Part shown: positions 9,401-19,244 of the stretch, one piece after another
Numbering within the stretch: the first letter of the stretch is position 1
Layout: each line of letters starts with the position of its first letter
Assembly: GCA_030248295.1 (NCBI GenBank)
Contig: JASANH010000601.1
Span: 124,001-188,000 of the forward strand
Direction of reading: 5' to 3'
From: Mesodorylaimus sp. YZB2_4
Taxonomy: Eukaryota; Nematoda; Enoplea; Dorylaimida; Dorylaimidae
Length of the DNA: 64,000 nt
Position numbers and translations under genes: made by a program
The notes under the pieces: model-generated
The model's database searches: none
Told to the model about the DNA's origin: nothing
The model's input: only the letters and a program-made list of their open reading frames with translations

Positions 9401-12287
9401 TGGCGGTTCTCGTTTAAGTACAAGTAAGTGAGGCCGCGAGTTGTGGGTCGGAGGGATGGTTGGTACGCAGGGCGGGGAGGTGTTAGAGGGAGCAGGTGCC
9501 TTTGAGGTTGATCAGAGAATATGAGGAGATTGGATGAGAACTGGTGATAACGATAGGTGGAGGGGGTAGGGAGTCAAGGATTTCCTGTGCTCTGTTAGCG
9601 CTAACGATAAGATCAGCATCCGAAACTGGGGGGTGTAGCCCCCGTGACCCCCCCTCTACGATAGACAAATTGTCAATTTTGTAATGTTAAAATTTTGAAA
9701 AGCTGGTCTGACCCCCCTCTAGACAAGCCAAAAATTAGTGACCCCATTACGGGAAAGCTAAGGAGATCCCGACCCCCCCTCCCCCATCCTCGATGAGCCA
9801 AAAGTTGGTGAGCCCCACCGCAATCCTGACCCAGCCGCGACTTTTGGCGCGGCAGGGTCTGGACCAAGGGTGCAAGTATACAGGGTCAAGCTGTAAAGTA
9901 CAAGTCACTTTGTCGAAGTAAAGAAAAATCAGCGAACAGAGGCTGCTCAGTAACTTTATAGGAGTCAGCTGGCCGATAATCAAATACTTTTAAATTTGCC
10001 GCGCCCACTGATGCTCAGGTGCAAGAACCTTTTGACAGTCGGGGGGTAAACTCGGCTAGCGCAGTGAGAGGTTTGCGCGAAACGCCTCTAATTGAGTTTT
10101 GCTTGCGCGGAAAAAGCGATATTCAACGAGCTGTAACAACATTATAACAGAGGACTGAAGTCCAGTGCCGGCCAGAGACCGCCAGACTTAAAACTTGTGC
10201 CCCTGGTAGAAAACGGGGACGCTGCAACCAGCGTGAGAGCTCTGTCGAATGAATATTGCTGCCCCCAAAACGTGTGTGCAAGCAGTGAAATGCAGTACGA
10301 TTACAGGGCTCAGGCTACCCCGGGTTGGTTCCGCTTTAAAAACCTTAAAAACAATGTGAAAACTGTGCGAAAATCAGGGAAAATGGTAATCTTTGAGCCA
10401 AAATCAGCAAAAACTAAAAAAATTGCATTCCAGGGTTCAAGTCCTGAAAATTCAGAGAATAAATTTGAACACGTAAAAAAACATGTAAAAATCAGGGGAA
10501 AAAATAATCTTCCAGGGAAAACTTGGAGGTTGCATTTCGAGGTTTCAAGCTGGGAAATTAAGAAAATTTTAATTTTTACCAGGGGTTTGGAAAAATCATC
10601 CTACGCGCCGTGTGTGAACCTTATTGATGAAACAAGTGTATAACGCATTGGTAAAAAATTTGTGTTTTTGCTTCCTGGACCCCCCCTTTTAAGGCCCCAA
10701 AAAACTTTAGACCCCCCCTCTGGCCGAGCGCTAGGTTTCGGATGCTGGCTAAGATAATGGAAAAGGATACTGATGAAGGGTTTTTGTAACAAAAATGCGA
10801 CACCTATCGATAATAAGCTGGTGTCGTCCAAGTCCATCGTCTTAGGTATCGCAGGGATAGATCAGAAACCCAATATCCAGCTATTCGATTATCCAGTGTG
10901 TATATCTGGCTGGATATGCGCTACTAAAGTTCAGCTTTTGGGCTCAATATCTGGAATTCGATAGGATATCCACTATCCAGCCGGATAAGTCAGATATCTG
11001 ATATGGACTAAATATCTGACATCACCAAAGGAAATCATCAGATTCCTTGGTAATTTCACAGGAAAACCCCGGTCTAACCCTGGTGGCGGGTGGAAGAGAA
11101 TAGTCGATAGGGCTGATGTTTCAGCCTCAGTTATAGTCGCAAGGCGTATAAGCGTTTGTTGATGTGGTAAACCATGAACATGAACGTACCTTTCTCCAGT
11201 CGAAGCTGGTCCCACGCATATTCTCTCCTCCACCTGCCAGTCTTGGTTATACTCACGATCAGTGTGCACTGAAACCCCAAGACATACTTTTGAAGCATTT
11301 GTCGTGTCACTTAAACTAGCCTAACCTAGTGTGCAGAAATAAATTTGTTCTACTAATATTTGTGGGAGATTATGTGAATTACTTCGGCCAGCATCGACCG
11401 ATCTGGCCGACCTGATCCAACCCTTGGACTGGAAATACAAATTTTTCGCACTCGGCGCACTTTGCTAGTTGGTCGGGTCTGTTATGCCCTTTTGAGGGAG
11501 AAAACGAAGCTGTTCTGGAGGACCTGGCGCCAATTGCGTCATCACTGTTGAATTGAGAATCGATCTGATCTTGGGTCTGGATCAGGCTGATCAGATTGGT
11601 ATCTAGGCTCACAGTCGGGTCGGGATCGACATCTAGGCTCATTGTCAGTGAGGTCGATGCTGGCTCCCCGGTCAGCTTGTACCACGCGTGTATATAGGAC
11701 ATGGAGAATCTGGGGGCAAAGTGACAGCTCGTTCGCTTTTCAGGCACCAAATGGAAGAACTGCGCGAATTCTGGGACCCGGACACAGTGGAGCTGATGTA
11801 TTGGATCGGCAACAACACAGCACCGACGGCTTCCTTCGCTGGCAGCATGCAGTTGCTGGCCGGCGTCAAGTGCTGCACTGGTCGCCACGTGACCAATCAT
11901 CCTCATTTCGAAGACAAGGCCTTGCGGGATCGGACACGCGAAGTCTATCAAATGTACGGCCATCGTAAGCCTGACGAGGTCTATCAAATTCTGAAATCGA
12001 TCAATACGGATTATATAATTTTGGAGGATAGTGTTTGCTTGGCCAAATCGGACGGATGCCGAACATCAGATTTGATCGATTTGTCCAATGGCCACATCCC
12101 AGATTTGTTGTTGGCTCAACAGGAAGCGCGACAAGATGGCGAAAGCGAAAAATGGATGCCGCCAGGCTTGAAAAAATCTTCAGTACCTCGATTTTGCGAA
12201 GAGATACGTAAGCAAGAAGGAGATTTCAAAAAGTATTTCAAATTGGTTATGCAAAATCGTACATTCAGAATCTATCAGTTACTGTGA
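3439..12287 (+). CDS. DPY19L1: DPY19-family protein C-mannosyltransferase
   Basis: DPY19 enzymes are multi-pass ER membrane proteins that attach mannose to tryptophans of WxxW/C motifs, for example in thrombospondin repeats. The model has four exons: 3439-3808, 4049-4899, 8879-9423 and 11744-12287 (stop TGA), joined in phase by GTAAG donors and TTTTAG/TTTCAG acceptors, giving about 769 residues. That is slightly longer than typical members. Family blocks seen are HENQMWFTNIQEVEREISFR then GLYYSYYKH near residue 90-115, RFNIFPEIALAAIYR after the first junction, KYIWVPHICILAP in exon 3, and ELREFWDPDTVELMYWI then NTDYIILEDSVC in exon 4. Many hydrophobic helices fill exons 1-3. Intron 2 (3979 bp) carries nested mobile elements and intron 3 (2320 bp) carries repeats. 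The ATG at 3439 is the first in the open frame. Function is inferred from family. Confidence 0.93.
3484..6105 (+). repeat. Direct repeat, copy 2
   Basis: The intact partner of the repeat at 1-2590. It covers most of DPY19 exon 1, intron 1, exon 2 and the first 1.2 kb of intron 2, ending at the poly-G next to a miniature-element end at 6086. Confidence 0.9.
5660..5840 (+). repeat. tRNA-derived SINE-like sequence
   Basis: A tRNA-like head is visible: TGGTGCATATTGCAAGG resembles a spaced A-box region, and CCCGGGTTCAATCCCCAG contains a good polymerase III B box (GGTTCAATCC). A non-tRNA body follows. The same sequence occurs in the first repeat copy at about 2180-2360 with several bases missing. 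No cloverleaf with matching acceptor arms could be drawn, so it is not called a tRNA gene. Confidence 0.55.
6126..6275 (+). repeat. Left terminal repeat of the MULE (TTGCGCC array)
   Basis: About ten units of (A/G)TTGCGCCG(T/C)T are spaced 11-20 bases apart. The same units appear reverse-complemented at the other end (8245-8371). Subterminal arrays of this sort are typical transposase-binding regions in MULEs; that role is inferred. Confidence 0.85.
6406..8095 (-). CDS. MULE transposase with FLYWCH zinc finger
   Basis: The transposase excises and inserts the surrounding element using a DDE catalytic core. Six exons join in phase: 8095-7813, 7749-7518, 7458-7294, 7240-7068, 6991-6687 and 6609-6406 (stop TAA), giving 453 residues without a stop or frameshift. 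Residues about 15-60 form a FLYWCH-type zinc finger with ligands C34, C39, H58 and H60 in RWRCNQKSC and GDHNH. The MULE core follows: D182 in FMDGTFSV, D248 in ITSDFESG, the GCYFHFCQ motif, and a candidate E364 in TNNDLEAWN. Introns are short with normal splice sites. The intact frame suggests recent activity or a young copy. A domesticated host gene is less likely because the terminal repeats flank it closely. Confidence 0.9.
8245..8371 (-). repeat. Right terminal repeat of the MULE
   Basis: Units of GGCGCAA(T/C) repeat about eight times, the reverse complement of the left-end units at 6126-6275. The outermost stretches of the two ends match over roughly 30 bases with few differences. Confidence 0.85.
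10340..10570 (+). repeat. Dispersed AAAATCAGGGAAAA-type repeat
   Basis: Phrases such as AAAATCAGGGAAAATGG, GAGCCAAAATCAG, and AGGTTGCATTT recur here more than once and again at about 53885-53990. This marks a dispersed repeat family of unknown type within DPY19 intron 3. No coding capacity or clear ends were found. Confidence 0.5.
11112..11190 (+). repeat. 3' fragment of a SINE
   Basis: The stretch with GTATAAGCGTTTG then GATGTGGTAAACCATGAACA matches the body and tail of the SINE at 22662-22828 (reverse strand) but lacks the tRNA-like head. Confidence 0.55.
11387..11664. mobile_element. Candidate small inverted-repeat element
   Basis: GCCAGCATCGACC at 11387-11399 and its exact reverse complement at 11652-11664 bound 278 bases in DPY19 intron 3, ending about 80 bases before exon 4. 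No open frame lies between them. Only the 13-bp arms support this, and no target duplication was confirmed. Confidence 0.35.
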
Positions 12288-12817
12288 TAACAATCCATTC
12301 GTTCCATTTTATCTTGCCAAGGGTTTTTTGGTGACGGTTTTTAAAATTGGTCCTTTCCCATTACCCCTGTTTTAGATCATTTAGTAGAATACACGAGTAT
12401 CAAGACCAACAGCTGACACGAGTCCAAAAATATGCATACATAATTGATAGCAAATCAAAGCTTATAAGTTAACACAGGCCTCGCTATCGCAGTAAAGTAA
12501 CAAAATGATGTACAGTACAAGAAAGCCCACATTCCCGCTATCACGCTACGATGCACACCTCATCACAATACAAATATACGGGCAGCCGCTGAACATGTTC
12601 GTAGTAAATCTAATCAATTAATCGTGTTCATTGCCTCATTATCAATCAAAATACAAAAAACAAATTCCTAACTGAAACTAAAAAATATACCTAATGAATT
12701 GTCTCACCTTCACCTGCCAGAGCGCAAGTGCAAACCTACCTAACGCACTATAAATGTGCTAGACCGATTGTCGATGCACCCAGCCGCTCCAACCATTATT
12801 TCTTACGATTGCAATCT
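12288..12817. other. Gap between convergent DPY19 and CBL 3' ends
   Basis: AT-rich sequence with no recognisable gene. It must hold the 3' UTRs of DPY19 (+) and CBL (-). No repeat family member was recognised. Confidence 0.5.
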
Positions 12818-15800
12818 TCACACATTGACCCGAGGCGTATTCTCGTAATCGTGTGCATTCGACGTTTCAATATCGTTCATATCGCGAGCCAATGCCGGCA
12901 CTCGTTTACTAGCCGTTGAAATGTTGGCTGAATCGCTGGCGCCAGTCGAAGAAACGTTAACATAAGCTGGAGCATTCGTGGCCGACGGCAAGAACACATC
13001 ATCGTCCGTCACCGAACACGGTTTCATGAGGGGAAATTTCGAAGGCGATCCAACACCCGTCGCTGGTTTGTTCTTGTTGCCCGGTTCTTCCCTGCAAAGC
13101 ACATCATTGGCATCCATGTTTTCTTATACCCTGAGAGGATAAAATATTTACCCATTTGCAGAACGCGCGAACTCGCGCGCTCTGTCATCGGAAAGTCGGA
13201 GCACCTACCCGATTACAGCTCGTTCATCTTTAGGAGTCATTTTTTAAACATTGTGTGCATAAAAGAACGCAATCTACTTATAACCATGGCTATAAGTAGA
13301 TTGCGTTCTTTGATGCAACCGCTACAATGCCCTTCGGAAAGGAGCGTAGGATGCAAAACACAATTTCCAGCTTCCCACAAAAGCGGCCAGCGCCACTTGG
13401 CATAGCAAATGCTCCTTGGTGATGATATTCTCTCGTCAACACTTGACCCCAAACACATCAGGGTCAAGTGTTGACGAGAGCAGGTAGTGCGTCTGCCTCA
13501 CACACTAGGTGCACACTTACGATTAGAGGGGAGGGTTCGACTCCCGCCTGGGCAAAAAATGATTGCCAATTTAAGTGGTCCTTAGCCATCGAGTGTGCTG
13601 CATGAGTGGCTATGGATAAATTACGACATGACTAACCATCCTCTTCATACCGATCCCTATTCCGCATCAGTAGGTTACTAGGATCTTCGACTTTAGCGAA
13701 TATCGTTTCAGCAAGACGCCAGCCGTGTCTCATTCACGCTTTCCCCAGTTAACGATCGGTTGGGGTCACTTTTTTGGGATCAGGATGCATTGCATTTTAT
13801 CTTTTTTTGCGTATTAGCTTATTTCCCTAACTAAAGCACTTTTCAGTCATGCAGCTTTTTTGGAACTTCCCTTTCCGATTATCAATCATATACTTTACAT
13901 AAGCTGAAATTGATCGATAAATACACAGTCTCGATGCAGGCCTGAACACGCCCAAACATAGATAGGCCACGCCAGCTTTCCTCCTACTCCTACAATTGCG
14001 CAAAGAGCTGCTACAGACAGGCTACGATAAACAGACAGTATCTTCCAGCCTTGTGCTTTTGCATCATTATTAATGCAGAATCCTGATGCCTAAACGTCGG
14101 GATAAGGATGCCGACCTATTGTTAGCCCCAGTTTCCCAACTTTGTGCGACCCTTACTTTGCTACAGAACATGCTCGCTGTACGCTATGCTAATGCTTATC
14201 ACAAATCCACAACCTGGTCTCTCCAGAGGCCATCAAGTATGGGCAAGGAAGGGGGATAGGCGGGGTAACCCCCCTTGCTGGGTCGGCCAGCACACTGAAC
14301 CTTTCCTCTCACCTCCCGACTTCAGGTCCAGCAGGAAGAAAAGGAAGGAAACGAAAGCGATCAAATTGTATCTGGGCTGGACCAAGCCCTGGCCTCCAAT
14401 CACAGGCCAATTGTCCAGCCAGCCTGAAGTACCCTACGGAAACAGTAATACATCTCACGCACTCGACTCGACTCGACCCTGACCTGGCCTGACCTATCTC
14501 ACACGCGATCAGATCAGGCTTCGGCGATCTGATCTCTACCTAACCCCTCACCTAACCCAGCCGACCTTGCCCATACTTGATACCTAACCACAGCACTGCC
14601 CCTGTCCCCCCCCCACAAATCTTACCTGCGAAGCATAGCCGGCGACGAAGAGGGCGAATGTCCAGGCGTGACTGTAGGCAAACGTGGGCTCGCAGCGCCG
14701 CTCAATCCAGCTATTCGCGGGGGTGGTGGTGGCGGAGGCGCTAGGAATCCCGGCGGCGCGATAGCGAGCGGATCGACGGCCGATGCGTGATGATTAGCCG
14801 ACGACGCCGCATTGTTACTAGTGGGTGAATTGACCGACGATGGACTCATCGAACCACGCGCATTCGACAAATCCCTGCTGTTCTTTTTCATCTAAAAACC
14901 ATAAAATGTAAGATACATCATTTTTAAAATTTGCTGCAGTCGTACATTGGAGAAGGTACTGCGGGGAGCGGATGGTCTATCACTCCAGGCATGCCTCCTG
15001 GTCGTAGGAGCAGAGACATCAACCAACGGGTTTCTGCCTCGCCTGGAGGCTACTGTGTAGACCGGCCAACGAAGGCAAGTCAACACACTGCACCGTATAC
15101 GGTGGTCGAATACATAACCTTGCCCACAGGCCAAACGCGTCTATCACAGAATTCAATGCAAAAACTCACGTATCCAGCCGAATCAGCGGACGATGTGCCA
15201 TCGATATCGACCAAGGCTTTTGCTGGGGGCGAAATACTTTTCGATCGAGACCGTTCCCGAGGATCGAATGTATCGATTATTATGCCTTCCGTACCTTTGA
15301 TTTCGCAACGACAAAATGGACACGTCCCACCGCCTTCCGACTCCTAAAACGCGATATACTGTAATTCAAAAAGGAGAAAAGCCAATCACCCCCTTAAGCA
15401 TCCAAAACTGGGCCTAGGGGCCAGTTTGTACCTGCTTATTTTGGGCGTGGCCCGTGGGGGAGCCAGATTCAAGAGCCCCCTTCGGGGAAGCCAGATTCAA
15501 GGCCTCTCCTCGTTTATCGACCCCATAAGGATGATGGATGAGTCATCTACCTCCAGGCGTGCAAGGCGCGGAAAGAACTTCTCTAAGATCTCAGACGGCC
15601 AGAGTTGAACCCTGGTCGACACAGTATCTATCTCTGCCAAGCAAGCTATGACCGCTCCACGAAGGCAGCCCCTTTAGTCATCCGACACCGCCAACAGTGT
15701 CACAGTGGCTCCCGACTGATGATCGAGACCCGAGGCAATGTTCGCAAGGGCAGCAATGGTCATCCTCACAGGGAAAAGACCCCGGGTCACAGTACATGTA

Positions 15801-18060
15801 TGGGCATAAGGCCAGTTGAGAAAGGCCAATCTAACCCTTATAGTCTATACTAGTCCCAGTAGACATTCTCAGCCCGAGCAGATCCCCGTGCCCCATTTCT
15901 CAAACCCCGCACTTCCCAAATGGCTCCTCTCACTAATTCCGGCTGACTCAGAATCGCCCACGACTCGATTTCTCACCTGCCAACTGGTCAAACACGGCGT
16001 ACAAAGCAGATGCCCGCACGGTTCGATTTTCACATCTTTATCATTTTCGGCGCAAATTTTGCACAATTGAAAAGTGGTTCCCATCTCGCAATATATTTCG
16101 TATTGTTCGGGCGACACGCGAACGTGACCTTCGGGTGTTGGTTGTAAGGCGAACGTCAAATCAGGATTCACGTTCCTTCCATCCGGATATAAATAAAATC
16201 CTTCCCTCGATCCTTCCATTAACGCTTGAATTAATGATTTATTTTGCGGAATTGTTTGATAAATATTTCCATCCGGTGCCACATACCCAATCGCCCATTG
16301 ACCGAGACGAGTGCAACTGAGACGAAAAACGTAGCTAAAACAAACGAAAAATATAAATTCTTAGTCAAATATGTCAAATCTCATTATGACTCCTCACCTG
16401 CCGGGCCTTCCCACATATTTTTGTAATCGCTGTTTCACTTCGTCGTAAGTGAGAAAAGCCACATAGCCGGGATGGGTGACGGCCAGGAGCTGCCAATTGC
16501 GTAACAGGGACGACCACGGTTGGAAAAGCCTAAATTTTTTTCCAATTAGCCAAGAAAGCTACATTTTTTTTAAAACTCAGAATCGAACACGAGAAAAGTT
16601 TTAAAACTTATAAAAAAGCAATCGATATAAAAAATTAAAACAAAAATCAGTTTTTTTCTTCTCAGAAAAATTGTTTTAAGGTCACACATCATCAAAAATT
16701 TAAAAAAATCAGGCTGTATAACCTCAAGGAATCAATTGTCAGGCTGTATGACCAAAAGCCTTCGAAAAGTGACCCTGCGATATTAAAACGGACAAATTTT
16801 AAAGAAAATTCAACCTCACCTCGTAAACACATCGAATTCGAAATTGGAAATATAATCGTTGCATGTCAAATCGATTGTCGTCTTTAGCGCCAATGCTTCT
16901 AAGCCGCTACTCAATGGATGAACTTCATTCAAGGCAGTTCGAAATTCTTTCCAAGTTACCACAGTTCTGAAAAACAAAGCATCACATTACAACTTTTGAA
17001 AAATTTGACAGCTTCTTTATGAATTACACGGAGGTCATACAGAAAAAAAACGCGCCTTTATGCGTCAGCTTGCATGAAGGCGTGAAATACTATCTTTTCG
17101 CATACCACATAGGATGCATCAGTTGCGGGGGGGGGGGGCTGCTTCCATCCACCTACAATACACAGCTGAGAAGTTCGGGTAGACATTTGATTTTCCCATG
17201 GAATATTTAGTAATGAGTTGGCATCGTAATGATGAAGCATGGAATACCTGTGTCCGAAATGTTTTCTCCAAAAATCGGCCGCATCTTTTTTGGTAATTCG
17301 AAACGAGTCTCCGATAAATGCACCTCCGTTTGGGAACTCGGCTTTCAATTCGGCCAACATATGAGAGAATACCAAGGATAGTTTGATCAGATTCCTTCGT
17401 CCGTGCGATTGAGCATCGTACATTTGTTCGCGAGATTCTTTGAATAGGCGAATTGTCGATTTGCATTTTCGCATTAAATTATTAATAAAAATTTTAAAAT
17501 ATTCGTTATCACGTAAAGTCTCTTCGTTATTGTTATCTTTGCCATAAATGGCTCGAAGATGTTGGTACGTGTCGGGCAGAATATCCAAGATAAATGGTGG
17601 ACTATTTTTTAAATTCAATTTCGGTTGTTGACATAATTTGACTACCTGAAAGAACGTTTCAAAATCAAAAAAACATAAAATAGAACAGGAAAACTAAATT
17701 GCTTGAGAAAACTGAATAACTGACTTTATCGTAAATATTTTTTAGATACAGTATGTTCTGCTGTAAATTTGTAACATTGTGAAAATGAAAAAATGGTTTT
17801 TAATCGGAAAAACAAAAAAGCTTTGTTGACCAAAAAGAAAAAACGAGCGAGGGAGCCCAAGAAAAACTTAAAGAATTTTACATTTTGTTTTTATATACCT
17901 GATCCATAAGTTTCCATGTCTTTTCGACCAATCGTCGATCGACGGGTTGTAATCCATTCCCCGATCCAGTACCGTTTGATGACGAAGCCGTATCGCCGTG
18001 ATTGCCGATAGCGTCGGTGATTTTTTCGTGTATTCGAGAAAGAAATGCGCTTAGGCTCAT
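12818..18060 (-). CDS. CBL: CBL-type E3 ubiquitin ligase
   Basis: CBL binds phosphotyrosine on activated receptor tyrosine kinases and ubiquitinates them for down-regulation. Eight exons join in phase: 18060-17899, 17645-17248, 16966-16820, 16529-16398, 16334-15977, 15343-15170, 14891-14626 and 13091-12818, giving 636 residues. The tyrosine-kinase-binding region shows the four-helix part ([13 protein letters not shown]), the calcium EF-hand ([18 protein letters not shown]) and the SH2-like part ([17 protein letters not shown]). The linker tyrosine equivalent to human Y371 is Y361 in YEIYCEMG. The RING spans C371 to C410 with all zinc ligands. The tail has a PPPPPPP run for SH3 binding and ends [10 protein letters not shown]; no UBA domain is evident, so it resembles short forms. 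The start [13 protein letters not shown] is the best in-frame ATG. Intron 7 (1.5 kb) is repeat-rich. Confidence 0.93.
13262..13311. repeat. Hairpin 1: 21-bp perfect inverted repeat
   Basis: Bases 13262-13282 are exactly reverse-complementary to 13291-13311, with an 8-base centre containing the palindrome CCATGG. It lies in CBL intron 7. It could form a strong hairpin in DNA or RNA. Confidence 0.9.
13430..13480. repeat. Hairpin 2: 20-bp perfect inverted repeat
   Basis: Bases 13430-13449 are exactly reverse-complementary to 13461-13480, with an 11-base loop. The right arm runs directly into the tRNA-like head of a SINE. Confidence 0.9.
13478..13640 (+). repeat. tRNA-derived SINE
   Basis: The head reads TAGTGCGTCTGCCTCACACA (A-box region) and GGGTTCGACTCCCGCC (B box). 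A body follows with CCTTAGCCATCGAGTG and GGCTATGGATAAATTACGAC, ending in a short CATGA-type tail. Related copies are at 49930-50092 (+), 32606-32700 (-) and 22662-22828 (-). Confidence 0.75.
14232..14581. mobile_element. Miniature inverted-repeat element (350 bp)
   Basis: ATCAAGTATGGGCAAGG at 14232-14248 and its exact reverse complement at 14565-14581 bound a 350-bp element without coding capacity. The interior (CAGGCCAATTGTCCAGCCAG, CGATCAGATCAGGCTTCGG) matches the interrupted relative at 6086-8801. It lies in CBL intron 7, about 45 bases from exon 7. Target duplication is unclear. Confidence 0.8.
15590..15690 (-). repeat. tRNA-like SINE head
   Basis: On the minus strand, GGAGCGGTCATAGCTTGC and CCAGGGTTCAACTCTGG give spaced A- and B-box-like motifs. 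It sits in the intron between CBL exons 5 and 6. No paired acceptor stem was found, so it is not a tRNA gene. Confidence 0.5.
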
Positions 18061-19244
18061 TTTCGATCGAATATACCCTAGTCGAAATTCGTAGAAAATA
18101 TCCACCGCGCAAAGCGATAGAATTCTTTTTATTGATCGTTCGCTAATAAGGTTATCTGGAAAGAAAAAGTAGGAGATATTTTCTGAAACAGGCGCATTAC
18201 TAATTTCTCGAATGCTAACACGAGCGCGGCCTCGAATGATGAGTGTATGCATGTGGGTACGCGACATTCCATCTCGGTGATCGAGCGCGTGATTATGGCA
18301 AGCCAATCGTCAGGTCAGGGGCACCCCCGCAACAAAAACACGCATCAAATAGGTTATAAAACGCGTGTCACCTAAATTGACAACAAGAAATAACACTGGT
18401 CGCCATGGCCTCCGTTAGCTCGGTGCCAAGCCTAAAACTAATCTCGACTAGGTACTTACTAGAGATGACTGGGACATGCACTGCTTCCGGTTTGCCTCTC
18501 CCTCCCTCCCTCCGATCCCACCACGCATCCACCTATCCTGTTCCGCAAACGCACCAGTCGAACGTCAACTAGAAATGTAGTTTCAGGTTTGAAGAAAAGA
18601 GTTTTAAAAAAATCTGACGTAAGATTAGGTGACAGAGGCAAGCAATAAATTGATTCATACTAGGCAAGTCCAAATGACAGCCTTATCTTATCACCGGTCG
18701 GCTTGACAGTGAATGGAAATGACGAACCAAGTAGGATTACCGATAAAAATATACAAAAAATTGAAGCTTTTCAGTCTTTCTAATCACCTTGGCACTTCAA
18801 AAATCAAACGTGTCTTCGATTATATGTTTGGAGTGTAAAGTGTGGGAAGGCAAAAATAGAATCCGACCAATCAGAATCGAGTATTTGGTTTTGCGAAATG
18901 GATCGACCAGTTTGAGTGTGCGCGGCCAGCCCTCGTCGGTCGTCGTCGTTCGGTCGGGTCGCACGTGTTGGATTTTTGAGGTCCGCATTCTCTGCTCGCC
19001 TACTTGGTTTCGTTGTTCGGCTTTTCATTGTCCGCCGTGCCAGCCTCGTGTTTGCGCATGTATTATTTTATAGCATAAATCAAAAATTTATTTAAAGTGT
19101 ACTTTATTTTCACACGTTCTTCTCAATCAACATCCTCTTCGCTGCGCTAATTTTCAACCTTGCCCTTGGAAATTTGGTCTTCCAAATTTTGATTTCGCCT
19201 ACCGTACATTTGTTTCGGTCGAGTTAAAAAAAACGAACTTTCCG
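18061..19244. promoter_or_regulatory. Divergent upstream region of CBL and CK1
   Basis: The 1.18 kb between the CBL start (-) and the CK1 start (+) must contain the promoters of both. I see no TATA box that I would defend. A pyrimidine-rich tract, CCTCCCTCCCTCC, lies near 18500. The region immediately upstream of CK1 is T-rich. Confidence 0.45.

Noticed and set aside
12818..13117. A separate 99-residue gene starting MDANDV
   Set aside because: The frame has an internal acceptor (TTTGCAG at 13098-13092) that joins in phase with CBL exon 7, so it is better explained as the CBL last exon.
13262..13480. A small inversion with staggered-break end duplications
   Set aside because: In that model each duplicated end would be separated from its inverted copy by the inverted segment; here each arm sits beside its own inverted copy.
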